Positions 44,601-57,500 of a stretch of 64,000 nt of DNA are shown here, one piece after another. How positions within the stretch are numbered: position 1 is the stretch's first letter; every line of letters begins with the position of its first letter. The notes beneath the pieces are model-generated. The model worked only from the letters and a program-made list of their open reading frames with translations, ran no database searches and was not told the DNA's origin. Source of the DNA: Symsagittifera roscoffensis (taxonomy: Eukaryota; Xenacoelomorpha; Acoela; Convolutidae); the NCBI RefSeq assembly GCF_963678635.1, contig NC_087064.1:26082189-26146188 (forward strand). The letters run 5' to 3'. A program made the position numbers and the translations under genes.

Positions 44601-47600
44601 GAAGGGTCCTACACTTTAGCGAGGGTCCCAACACTCTAGCGAAGGGTCCCAACACTTTAGCGAAGGGTCTCAACACTTTAGCGAAGGTTCCCAACACTTT
44701 AGCGAAGGGTACCGACACTTTAGCGAAGTGTTCCAAGACTATGGTGAAGGGTCCCAACACTCCAGCGAAGGGTCCGAACACCTGAACTAAGGGTTCCAAT
44801 ACTTTGACGAAGGGTCCCAACACTGTAGCTAAGGGTCACAACACTTCGGCGAAGGGTCCCAACCCTTTGGCGAAGGTTCCCAAGACTTTGGCGAAGGGTC
44901 CCAACACCCTAGCTAAGGAACCCAACAAATTAGCGAAGGGTCCCAAGACTTTAGCGAAAGGTACCAAGACTTTGGCGAAGGGTCCCAACGTTTTAGCGAA
45001 GGGTCGTAACACTTCAGCGAAAGATACCAAGACTTTGGCGAAGGGTCCAGCACTTTAGCGAAGGGTCCCACACTTTAGCGAAGAGTCTCAACACTCTAGC
45101 GAAGGGTCCCAACACTCCAGCGAAAGGTCCCAACAATTTAGCGAAGGGTCCCACACTTTAGCGAAGAGTCCGAAACTTTAGCGAAGAGTCTCAACGCTCT
45201 TGCGAAGGGTCCCAACACTTTCTTTAGCGAAGGGTCCCAACGCTTTAGCGAGGGGTCCCAACACTCCAGCGAAAGGTCCCAACAATTTAGCGAAGGGTCC
45301 CACACTTTAGCGAAGAGTCCCAACACTCTAGCGAGGGGTCCCAACACTCTAGCGAAAGGTCCCAACGCTTTAGCGAAGAGTCCCAACGCTTTAGCGAAGA
45401 GTCCCACACTCTAGCAAAGGTTCCCAACACTTTAGCGAAGGTTCCAACACTTTAGCGAAGGGTCCCACACTTTAGCGAAGAGTCTCAACACTCTAGCGAA
45501 GGGTCCCAACACTCCAGCGAAAGGTCCCAACAATTTAGCGAAGGGTCCCACACTTTAGCGAAGAGTCCGACACTTTAGCGAAGGTTCCCAACGTTTTAGC
45601 GAAGGGTCGTGACATTTTAGCGAAAGATACCAAGACTTTGGCGAAGGGTACCGACACTTTAGCGAAGTGTTCCAAGACTATGGTGAAGGGTCCCAACAAT
45701 CCAGCGAAGGGTACCAACAATTTAGCGAAGGGTCCCACACTTTAGCGAAGAGTCTCAACGCTCTAGCGAAGGGTCTCAACACTTTAGCGAAGGGTCCCAA
45801 CGCTTTAGCGAGTGGTCCCAACACTCTAGCGAAGGGTCCCTACACTTTAGCGAAGGGTCTCAACACTTTAGCGAAGGTTCCCAACGTTTTAGCGAAGGGT
45901 CGTGACACTTTAGCGAAAGATACCAAGACTTTGGCGAAGGGTACCGACACTTTAGCGAAGTGTTCCAAGACTATGGTGAAGGGTCCCAACAATCCAGCGA
46001 AGGGTCCCACACTTTAGCGAAGAGTCTCAACACTCTAGCGAAGGGTCCCAACACTTTAGCGAAGGGTCCCAACACTTTAGCGAAGGGTCCCAACACTTTA
46101 GCGAAGGGTCCCAACACTTTAGCGAAGGGTCCCAACACTTTAGCGAAGGGTCCCATCACTCTAGCGAAGGGACCCAACACTTTGGCGAAGGGTCGCAACA
46201 CTTTAACGAAGGACCCAACACTGTAGCGAAGGGTCCCAACACTTTAGCGAAGTTTCCCAAGACTTGGGTGAAGGGTTCTAGTACTCTAGCGAAGGGTCCC
46301 AACACTTTAGCGAAAGGTCTCAACGCTTTAGCGAAGGGTCGCAACACTTTAGCGAAGGGTCCCAACACTTTAGCGAAGGGTCCTATCACTTCGGCGAAGG
46401 GTCCCAATACTTTGGCGAAGGGTCCCAACACTTTAACGAAGGATCCCAACACTTTAGCGAAGGGTCCCAACACTTAAGCGAAGTTTCCCAAGACTTTGAT
46501 GAAGGGTCCCAACACTTAAGTCCAGGGATAGCGTTTTAAGGGTCCCAACATTTGAGTCCTGGGATAGCGTTTTCAGGGTCCCAACACTTCAGTCCTGGGA
46601 AAGCACTTCAAGGGTTCGAACACTTGAGTCCTCGGATATCATTTTAAGCGTCCCAACACTTGAGCCTTGGGATAGCAATTTAAGTGTCCCAACACTTTGT
46701 CGAAGGCCCCATCAGTTTAACGAAGGATCTCGACTTTAACTCTAGCGAAGGGTTCCAACACTTTAGCGAAGGGCCCCAACACTCTAGCGAAGTGTCCCAA
46801 CACTTTAGCGAAGGGTCCCAACACTTCGGCGAAGGGTTCCAACACGTTGGTGAAGGGTCCCAACACTTTAGCGAAGGGCCCAATACTTTAGCGAAGAGTC
46901 TCGGCACTTCGGCGAAGAGTCCCAAGACTTTGGTGAAGGGTGCCAACACTTTAGCTAATGGTCCCAACACTCTAGCGAAGGGTCCCAACACTCTAGCGAA
47001 GAGTCTCACCACTTCGGCGAAAGGTCCCAAGACTTTGTCGAAGGCCCCATCACTTTAACGAAGGATCTCGACTTTAACTCTAGCGAAGGGTTCCAACACT
47101 TTAGCGAAGGGCCCCAACACTCTAGCGAAGTGTCCCAACACTTTAGCGAAGGGTCCCAACACTTCGGCGAAGGGTTCCAACACGTTGGTGAAGGGTCCCA
47201 ACACTTTAGCGAAGGGTCCCAACACTTTAGCGAAGTCCCAATACTTTAGCGAAGAGTCTCGGCACTTCGGCGAAGAGTCCCAAGACTTTGGTGAAGGGTG
47301 CCAACACTTTAGCGAAGGGTCCCAACACTCTAGCGAAGGGTCCCAACACTCTAGCGAAGAGTCTCACCACTTCGGCAAAAGGTCCCAAGACTTTGGCGAA
47401 GGGCCCAATACTTTAGCGAAGGGTCCCAACATTTTGACGAAGAGTCCCAAGACTTTGGTGAAGGGTGCCAACATTTTAGCGAAGGGTCCCAAGACTTTGG
47501 CGAAGGGTCCCAACACTTTAGCGAAGGGTCACAACACTTCGGCGAAGGGTCCCAACCCTTTGGCGAAGGTTCCCAAGACTTTCGCGAAGGGTCCCAACAC

Positions 47601-48105
47601 CCTAGCTAAGGGTCACAACACTTTGGCGAAGGGTACCAACACTTAAGCGAAGGGTCCCAACACTTTAGCGAAGGGTCCCAAGACTTTGGCGAAGTGTGCC
47701 AACACTTTAGCAAAGGGCCAAATATTCTGACGAAGGGTCTCAGTACTCTAGCGGAGGGTCCCAACACTTTGGTGAAGGATTCCAATACTTTGGCGAAGGT
47801 CCCAACACACTAGCGAAGGGTCCCAACACTTTGGAAAAGGGTCCCAACACTTCGGCGAAGGGTCACAACACTTCGGCGAAGGGTCACAACACTTAAGCGA
47901 AGTTTCCCAAGACTTTGATGAAGGGTCCCAACACTTAAGTCCAGGGATAGCGTTTTAAGGGTCCCAACATTTGAGTCCTGGGATAGCGTTTTCAGGGTCC
48001 CAACACTTCAGTCCTGGGAAAGCACTTCAAGGGTTCGAACACTTGAGTCCTCGGATATCATTTTAAGCGTCCCAACACTTGAGCCTTGGGATAGCAATTT
48101 AAGTG
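41617..48105. repeat. 36-bp variant units scattered in the left part of the array
   Basis: Units carrying GAGTCCTGGGATAGC + ATTTTAAGGGTCCC replace the normal unit at about 41,617-41,690, 41,860, 42,315-42,370, 43,135-43,195, 43,755-43,805, 43,960-44,025, 44,185, 46,515-46,685 and 47,935-48,105. They are absent right of about 48,110, so the array has at least two domains. Confidence 0.75.
41994..43740. repeat. 821-bp higher-order repeat in the array
   Basis: Two nearly identical 821-bp units and the start of a third. The same sequence begins at 41,994, 42,815 and 43,636, and the same variant order recurs (for example 42,429 and 43,250). Confidence 0.85.
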
Positions 48106-48490
48106 TCCCAACACTTTGTCGAAGGCCCCATCACTTTAACGAAGAATCTCGACTTTAACTCTAGCGAAGGGTTCCAACACTTTAGCGAAGGGCCCCAACA
48201 CTCTAGCGAAGTGTCCCAACACTTTAGCGAAGGGTCCCAACACTTCGGCGAAGGGTTCCAACACGTTGGTGAAGGGTCCCAACACTTTAGCGAAGGGCCC
48301 AATACTTTAGCGAAGAGTCTCGGCACTTCGGCGAAGAGTCCCAAGACTTTGGTGAAGGGTGCCAACACTTTAGCTAATGGTCCCAACACTCTAGCGAAGG
48401 GTCCCAACAATCTAGCGAAGAGTCTCACCACTTCGGCGAAAGGTCCCAAGACTTTGTCGAAGGCCCCATCACTTTAACGAAGGATCTCGA
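46472..48490. repeat. 1,419-bp higher-order repeat in the array
   Basis: The block beginning at 46,472 recurs at 47,891 (for example 46,684 and 48,103). A shorter inner repeat marked by GGATCTCGACTTTAACTC occurs at about 46,725, 47,065, 48,143 and 48,482. Confidence 0.8.
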
Positions 48491-49032
48491 CTTTAACTCT
48501 AGCGAAGGGTTCCAACACTTTAGCGAAGGGCCCCAACACTCTAGCGAAGTGTCCCAACACTTTAGCGAAGGGTCCCAACACTTCGGCGAAGGGTTCCAAC
48601 ACGTTGGTGAAGGGTCCCAACACTTTAGCGAAGGGTCCCAACACTTTAGCGAAGGGCCCAATACTTTAGCCAAGAGTCTCGGCACTTCGGCGAAGAGTCC
48701 CAAGACTTTGGTGAAGGGTGCCAACACTTTAGCGAAGGGTCCCAACACTCTAGCGAAGGGTCCCAACACTCTAGCGAAGAGTCTCACCACTTCGGCGAAA
48801 AGCCCCAAGACTTTGGCGAAGGGCCCAATACTTTAGCGAAGGGTCCCAACATTTTGACGAAGAGTCCCAAGACTTTGGTGAAGGGTGCCAACATTTTAGC
48901 GAAGGGTCCCAAGACTTTGGCGAAGGGTCCCAACACTTTAGCGAAGGGTCACAACACTTCGGCGAAGGGTCCCAACCCTTTGGCGAAGGTTCCCAAGACT
49001 TTGGCGAAGGGTCCCAACACCCTAGCTAAGGG

Positions 49033-51771
49033 TCACAACACTTCGGCGAAGGGTCCCAACCCTTTGGCGAAGGTTCCCAAGACTTTGGCGAAGGGTCCCA
49101 ACACCCTAGCTAAGGGTCCCAACACATTAGCAAAGGGTCCCAAAACTTTAGCGAAAGGTACCAAGACTTTGGCGAAGGGTCCCAACGTTTTAGCGAAGGG
49201 TCGTAACACTTTAGCGAAAGATACCAAGACTTTGGCGAAGGGTCCCAGCACTTTAGCGAAAGGTCCCAAGACTTTGGCGAAGGGTACCAACACTTAAGCG
49301 AAGGGTCCCAACACTTTAGCGAAGGGTCCCAAGACTTTGGCGAAGTGTGCCAACACTTTAGCAAAGGGCCAAATATTCTGACGAAGGGTCTCAGTACTCT
49401 AGCGGAGGGTCCCAACACTTTGGTGAAGGATTCCAAGACTTTGGCGAAGGTCCCAACACACTAGCGAAGGGTCCCAACACTTTGGAAAAGGGTCCCAACA
49501 CTTCGGCGAAGGGTCACAACACTTCGGCGAAGGGTCACAACACTTTGGCGAAGATCCCAAGACTTGGGTGAAGGGTGCCAACACTTTAGCGAAGGGTCCC
49601 AAGACTTTGGCGAAGGGCCCCAACAATCTAGCGAAGGGTTCCAACACTTTCGCGAAGGGTCCGAACACTCTAGCTAAGGGTCCCAACACATTAGCGAAGG
49701 GTCCCATTACTTAAGCGAAGGGTCACAACACTCTAGCGAAGGGCCCCAACACTTTAGCGAAGTGTCCCAAAACTTTGGTGAAGGCCCCAACACTTTAGGG
49801 AAGGATTCCAATACTTTGGCGAAAGGTTCCAACACTCTAGCTAAGGGTCACAACACTTCGGCGAAGGGTCCCAACCCTTTGGCGAAGGGTTCCAAGACTC
49901 TAACTAAGGGTCCCAGCACATTAGCGAAGGGTCCCATTACTTAAGCGAAGGGTCACAACACTCTAGCGAAGGGTCGCAACACTTTAGCGAAGTGTCCTAA
50001 AACTTTGGTGAAGGGCCCCAACACTTTAGGGAAGGGTTGCAACACTCTAGCGAAGGGTCTCACCACTTCGGCGAAGGGTCCCAACACTTTTGCGAAGGAT
50101 CCCAAGACTTTGGCGAAGGAACCCAACACTTTAGCGAAGGTCCTAACACTTAAGCGAAAGGTCCCAAGACTTTGGCGAAGGTTCCCAATACTTTGGCGAA
50201 GGGTCCCAACCATTTGGCGAAGGGTCCCAAGACTTTGGCGAAGTGTGCCAATGCTTTAGCGAAGGGTCCCAATATTCTAGCGAAGTTTCTCAATACTTTA
50301 GCGAAGGGTCCCAACACTTTAGCGAAGGATCCATCACTTTGGCGAAGGGTCCCAAAGCGTTGGCGAAGTGCCCAATGCTTCGGCGAAGGGTCACAACACT
50401 TTGGCGAAGGGTCCCAAGACTTTGGCGAAGGGTCCCCAGACTTTGGCGAAAGGTCCCAAGATTTTGGCAAAGGGTCCCAACACTTAAGCGAAAGGTCCCA
50501 ACACTTTGGCGAAGACCCAAGACTTTAGCGAAGTCCCAACACTTTAGCGAAGAGTCACAACACTTTGGAAAAGGGTCCCAACACTTCGGCGAAGGTTCCC
50601 AAGACTTTGGCGAAGGGTCCCAACACCCTAGCTAAGGGTCCCAACACTTTAGCGAAGGGTCCGAACACCTGAACTAAGGGTTCCAATACTTTGGCGAAGG
50701 GTCCCAACACTGTAGCTAAGGGTCACAACACTTCGGCGAAGGGTCCCAACCCTTTGGCGAAGGTTCCCAAGACTTTGGCGAAGGGTCCCAACACCCTAGC
50801 TAAGGGTCCCAACACATTAGCGAAGGGTCCCAAAACTTTAGCGAAAGGTACCAACACTTAAGCGAAAGGTCCCAACACTTTGGCGAAGACCCAAGACTTT
50901 AGCGAAGTCCCAACACTTTAGCGAAGAGTCACAACACTTTGGAAAAGGGTCCCAACACTTCGGCGAAGGTTCCCAAGACTTTGGCGAAGGGTCCCAACAC
51001 CCTAGCTAAGGGTCCCAACACTTTAGCGAAGGGTCCGAACACCTGAACTAAGGGTTCCAATACTTTGGCGAAGGGTCCCAACACTGTAGCTAAGGGTCAC
51101 AACACTTCGGCGAAGGGTCCCAACCCTTTGGCGAAGGTTCCCAAGACTTTGGCGAAGGGTCCCAACACCCTAGCTAAGGGTCCCAACACATTAGCGAAGG
51201 GTCCCAAAACTTTAGCGAAAGGTACCAAGACTTTGGCGAAGGGTCCCAACGTTTTAGCGAAGGGTCGTAACACTTTAGCGAAAGATACCAAGACTTTGGC
51301 GAAGGGTCCCAGCACTTTAGCGAAAGGTCCCAAGACTTTGGCGAAGGGTGCCAACACTTAAACGAAGGGTCCCAACACTTTAGCGAAGGGTCCCAAGACT
51401 TTGGCGAAGTGTGCCAACACTTTAGCAAAGGGCCAAATATTCTGACGAAGGGTCTCAGTACTCTAGCGGAGGGTCCCAACACTTTGGTGAAGGGTTCCAA
51501 GACTTTGGCGAAGGTCCCAACACACTAGCGAAGGGTCCCAACACTTTGGAAAAGGGTTCCAACACTTCGGCGAAGGGTCACAACCCTTCGGCGAAGGGTC
51601 ACAACACTTTGGCGAAGATCCCAAGACTTGGGTGAAGGGTGCCAACACTTTAGCGAAGGGTCCCAAGACTTTGGCGAAGGGCCCCAACAATCTAGCGAAG
51701 GGTCCCAACACTTTCGCGAAGGGTCCGAACACTCTAGCTAAGGGTCCCAACACATTAGCGAAGGGTCCCAT
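49033..51771. repeat. 2,064-bp higher-order repeat in the array
   Basis: Variant strings at 49,033-49,293 and 49,399-49,707 recur at 51,097-51,357 and 51,463-51,771, an offset of exactly 2,064 bp with few differences. Confidence 0.75.
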
Positions 51772-54519
51772 TACTTAAGCGAAGGGTCACAACACTCTAG
51801 CGAAGGGCCCCAACACTTTAGCGAAGTGTCCCAAAACTTTGGTGAAGGGCCCCAACAATCTAGCGAAGGGTCCCAACACTTTCGCGAAGGGTCCGAACAC
51901 TCTAGCTAAGGGTCCCAACACATTAGCGAAGGGTCCCATTACTTAAGCGAAGGGTCACAACACTCTAGCGAAGGGCCCCAACACTTTAGCGAAGTGTCCC
52001 AAAACTTTGGTGAAGGACCCCAACACTTTAGGGAAGGATTCCAATACTTTGGCGAAAGGTTCCAACACTCTAGCTAAGGGTCACAACACTTCGGCGAAGG
52101 GTCCCAACCCTTTGGCGAAGGGTTCCAAGACTCTAGCTAAGGGTCCCAGCACATTAGCGAAGGGTCCCATTACTTAAGCGAAGGGTCACAACACTCTAGC
52201 GAAGGGTCGCAACACTTTAGCGAAGTGTCCTAAAACTTTGGTGAAGGGCCCCAACACTTTAGGGAAGGGTTCCAACACTCTAGCGAAGGGTCTCACCACT
52301 TCGGCGAAGGGTCCCAACACTTTTGCGAAGGATCCCAAGACTTTGGCGAAGGAACCCAACACTTTAGCGAAGGTCCTAACACTTAAGCGAAAGGTCCCAA
52401 GACTTTTGCGAAGGTTCCCAATACTTTGGCGAAGGGTCCCAACCCTTTGGCGAAGGGCCCCAAGACTTTGGCGAAGTGTGCCAACACTTTAGCGAAGGGT
52501 TCCAATATTCTAGCGAAGGGTCTCAATACTCTAGCGAAGGGTCACAACACCTTGGCGAAGCGTCCCAAGACTTTGGCGAAGGGTCCCCAGACTTTGGCGA
52601 AAGGTCCCAAGATTTTAGCAAAGGGTCCCAACACTTAAGCGAAAGGTCCCAACACTTTGGCGAAGACCCAAGACTTTAGCGAAGTCCCAACACTTTAGCG
52701 AAGAGTCACAACACTTTGGAAAAGGGTCCCAACACTTCGGCGAAAGGTAACAACACTTCGGCGAAGGGTCACAAAACTTTCGCAAAGGGTCCCAAGACTT
52801 TGGCGAAGGGTCCCAACACTTTAGCGAAGGGTCCCGACACTTTAGCGAAGGGTCCCATCGTTTCGGCGAAGGGTCCCAACACGTTGGCGAAGGGACCCAA
52901 CCCTTTGGCGAAGGGTCCCAACACTTTAGCGAAGGGTCCTAACACTTAAGCGAAAGGTCCCAAGACTTTGGCGAAGGTTCCCAATACTTTGGCGAAGGGA
53001 CCCAACCCTTTGGCGAAGGGTCCCAAGACTTTGGCGAAGTTTGCCAAAACTTTAGCGAAGGGTTCCAATATTCTAGCGAAGGGTCTCAATACTCTAGCGA
53101 AGGGTCACAACACTTTGGCGAAGGGTCCCAAGACTTTGGCGAAGGGTCTCCAGACTTTGGCGAAAGGTCCCAAGATTTTGGCAAAGGGTCCCAACACTTT
53201 AGCGAAGGATCCCAACACTTTGGCGAAGACCCAAGACTTTAGCGAAGTCCCAACACTTTAGCGAAGAGTACCACCACTTCGGCGAAGGGTCCCAACACGT
53301 TGGCGAAGGGCCCAACACTTTAGCCAAGGGTCCCATCACTTCGGCGAAGGGTCCCAACACGTTGGCGAAGTGCCCAAAACTTTGGCGAAGGGACCCAGCA
53401 CTTTAGCGAAGGATTCCAACACTGTAGCGAAGGGTCCCAACACTTTCGCGAAGGGTCCGAACACATGAACTAAGGGTTCCAATACTTTGGCGAAGGGTTC
53501 CAACACTCTAGCTAAGGGTCACAACACTTCGGCAAAGGCCCCAACCCTTTGGCGAAGGGTCCCAAGTCTTGGGCGAAGTGTCCCAACACTCTAGCTAAGG
53601 GCGAAGACCCAAGACTTTGGCGAAGACCCAAGACTTTAGCGAAGTCCCAACACTTTAGCGAAGAGTACCACCACTTCGGCGAAGGGTCCCAACACGTTGG
53701 CGAAGGGCCCAACACTTTAGCCAAGGGTCCCATCACTTCGGCGAAGGGTCCCAACACGTTGGCGAAGTGCCCAAAACTTTGGCGAAGGGACCCAGCACTT
53801 TAGCGAAGGATTCCAACACTGTAGCGAAGGGTCCCAACACTTTCGCGAAGGGTCCGAACACATGAACTAAGGGTTCCAATACTTTGGCGAAGGGTTCCAA
53901 CACTCTAGCTAAGGGTCACAACACTTCGGCAAAGGCCCCAACCCTTTGGCGAAGGGTCCCAAGTCTTGGGCGAAGTGTCCCAACACTCTAGCTAAGGGTC
54001 CCAACACATAAGCGAAGGGACCCAACACTTAAGCGAAGGGTCACAACACTCTAGCGAAGGGTCCCAACACTTAAGCGAAGTGTCCCAAAACTTTGGTGAA
54101 GGGCCCCAACACCTTAGGGAGGGGTTCCAACACTCTAGCGAAGGGTCTCACTACTTTGGCGAAGGGTCTCAATACTTTTGCGAAGGAACCCAAGACTTTG
54201 GCGAAGGGTCCCAACACTTTAGCGAAAGGTACCAAGACTTTGGCGAAGGGTCCCAACACTTTAGCGAAGGGTCGTAACACTTTAGCGAAAGATCCCAATA
54301 CTTTGGCGAAGGGTCCCAGCACTTTAGCGAAAGTCCCAAGACTTTGGCGAAGTGTGCCAACACTTTAGCGAAGGATCCCAACACTTTCGCGAAGGGTCTG
54401 AACACCTGAAGTAAGGGTCCCAACACTCTAGCTAAGGGTCACAACACTTCGGCGAATGATCCCAACCCTTTGGCGAAGGGTCGTAAGACTTCGGCGAAGG
54501 GTGCCAACACTTAAGCGAA

Positions 54520-57500
54520 GGGTGCCAACACTATAGCGGAGGGTCCCAAGACTTTGGTGAAGGGCCCCAACACCTTAGGGAGGGGTTCCAACACTCTAGC
54601 GAAGGGTCTCACTACTTTGGCGAAGGGTCTCAATACTTTTGCGAAGGAACCCAAGACTTTGGCGAAGGGTCCCAACACTTTAGCGAAGGGTCGTAACACT
54701 TTAGCGAAAGGTACCAAGACTTTGGCGAAGGGTCCCAACACTTTAGCGAAGGGTCGTAACACTTTAGCAAAAGATCCCAATACTTTGGCGAAGGGTCCCA
54801 GCACTTTAGCGAAAGTCCCAACACTTTAGCGAAGGGTCCCATCACTTCGGCGAAGGGTCCCAACACGTTGGCGAAGGGCCCAATACTTTGGCGAAGGGTC
54901 CCAACACTTTAGCGAAGGATCCCAACACTTTCGCGAAGGGTCTGAACACCTGAAATAAGGGTTCCAATACTATGGCGAAGGGTCTCAACACTCTAGCTAA
55001 GGGTCACAACACTTCGGCGAATGATCCCAACCCTTTGGCGAAGGGTCGTAAGGTTTCGGCGAAGGGTCCCAACACTTTAGCGAAGGGTCGTAACACTTTA
55101 GCAAAAGATCCCAAGACTTTGGCGAAGTGTGCCAACACTTTAGCGAAGGGTCCCAACACTTTAGCGAAGGGTGCCATCACTTCGACGAAGGGTCCCAACA
55201 CGTTGGCGAAGGGTCCAATACTTTGGCGAAGGGTCCCAACACTTTAGCGAAGGATCCCAACACTTTCGCGACGGGTCCGAACACCTGAACTAAGGGTTCC
55301 AATACTATGGCGAAGGGTGCCAACACTCTAGCTAAGGGTCACAACACTTCGGCGAATGATCCCAACCCTTTGGCGAAGGGTCGTAAGACTTCGGCGAAGG
55401 GTCACATCACTTTGGCGAAGGGTCCCAAGACTTTGGCGAAGGGTCTCAACACTTTGGCGAAGGGTCCCAACACTTTAGCGAAGGGTGCCATCACTTCGGC
55501 GAAGGGTCCCAACACGTTGGCGAAGGGCTCAATACTTTGGCGAAGGGTCCCAACACTTAAACAAAGGATCCCAACACTTTCGCGAAGGGTCCGAACACCT
55601 GAACTAAGGGTTCCATTACTATGGCGAAGGGTCCCATTCTTCTAGCTAAGGGTCACAACACTTCGGCGAAGGGTCCCAACACTTTAGCGAAGGGTGCCAT
55701 CACTTCGGCGAAGGGTCCCAACACGTTGGCGAAGGGTCCAATACTTTAGCGAAGGGTCCCAACACTTTAGCGAAGGGTGCCATCACTTCGGCGAAGGGTC
55801 CCAACACGTTGGCGAAGGGTCCAATACTTTGGCGAAGGGTCCCAACACTTTAGCGAAGGATCCCAACACTTTCGCGACGGGTCCGAACACCTGAACTAAG
55901 GGTTCCAATACTATGGCGAAGGGTGCCAACACTCTAGCTAAGGGTCACAACACTTCTGCGAATGATCCCAACCCTTTGGCGAAGGGTCGTAAGACTTCGG
56001 CGAAGGGTCACATCACTTTGGCGAAGGGTCCCAACACTTTAGCGAAGGGTCCCAACACTTTAGCGAAGGGTGCCATCACTTCGGCGAAGGGTCCCAACAC
56101 GTTGGCGAAGGGCCCAATACTTTGGCGAAGGGTCCCAACACTTAAACAAAGGATCCCAACACTTTCGCGAAGGGTCCGAACACCTGAACTAAGGGTTCCA
56201 TTACTATGGCGAAGGGTCCCAACACTTCGGCGAATGGTCCCAACCCTTCGGCGAAAGGTCCCAAGAATTTGGCGAAGGGTGCCAACACTCTAGACTCTAG
56301 CTAAGGGTCCCAACACATTAGCGAAGGGTCCCAACACTTAAGCGAAGGGTCACAACACTCTAGCGAAGTGTACCAAAACTTTGGTGAAGGGCCCCAACAC
56401 TTTAGGGAAGGGTTCCAACAATCTAGCAAAGGGTCTCACTACTTCAGCGAAGGGTCCCAACACTTTTGCGAAGGATCCCAGGACTTTGGCGAAGGGTCCC
56501 AAGACTTATGCGAAGGGTCGTAACACTTTAGCGAAAGGTTCCAAGACTTTGGCGAAGGGTCCCAACACTTTAGCGAAAGTTCCCAAGACTTTGGCGAAGG
56601 GATCCAACACTTAAGCGAAGGGTCCCAACACTTTAGCGAAGGGTCCCAAGACTTTAGCTAAGTGTGCCAACACTTTAGCGAAGGGTCCCAACACTTTAGC
56701 GAAGGGTCGTAACACTTCAGCGAAAGGTACCAAGGATTTGGCGAAGGGTCCCATCACTTTAGCGATAGGTCGTAACACTTTAGCGAAAGATCCCAAGACT
56801 TTGGCGAAGGGTCCCAGCACTTTAGCGAAGTGTCCCAAGACTTTGGTGAAGGGCCCCAACACTTTAGGGAAGGGTTCCAACAATCTAGCAAAGGGTCGTA
56901 ACACTTTAGCGAAAGGTCCCAAGACTTTGGCGAAGGTTCCCAACACTTTAGCGAAAGGTCCCAAGACTTTGGCGAAGGGATCCAACACTTAAGCGAAGGG
57001 TCCTAACATTTAAGCGAAGGGTCGTAACACTTTAGCGAAAGGTCCCAAGACTTTGGCGAAGGTTCCCAAAACTTTAGCGAAAGGTCCCAAGACTTTGGCG
57101 AAGGGATCCAACACTTAAGCGAAGGGTCCTAACACTTTAGCGAAGGGTCCCAAGACTTTAGCTAAGTGTGCCAACATTTTAGCGAAGGGTCCCAGCACTT
57201 TAGCGAAGGGTCGTAACACTTTAGCGAAAGATCCCAAGACTTTGGCGAAGGGTCCCAGCACTTTAGCGAAAGGTCCTGAGACTTTGGCGAAGGGTGCCAA
57301 CACTTAAGCGAAGGGTCCCAACACTTTAGCGGAGGGTCCCAAGACTTTGGCGAAGAGTGCCAACACTTTAGCGAAGGATCCCAATATTCTAGCGAAGGGT
57401 CTCAACACTTTAGCGAAGGGTCGTAACACTTTAGCGAAAGATCCCAAGACTTTGGCGAAGGGTCCCATCACTTAAGCGAAGGGTGCCAACACTATAGCGG

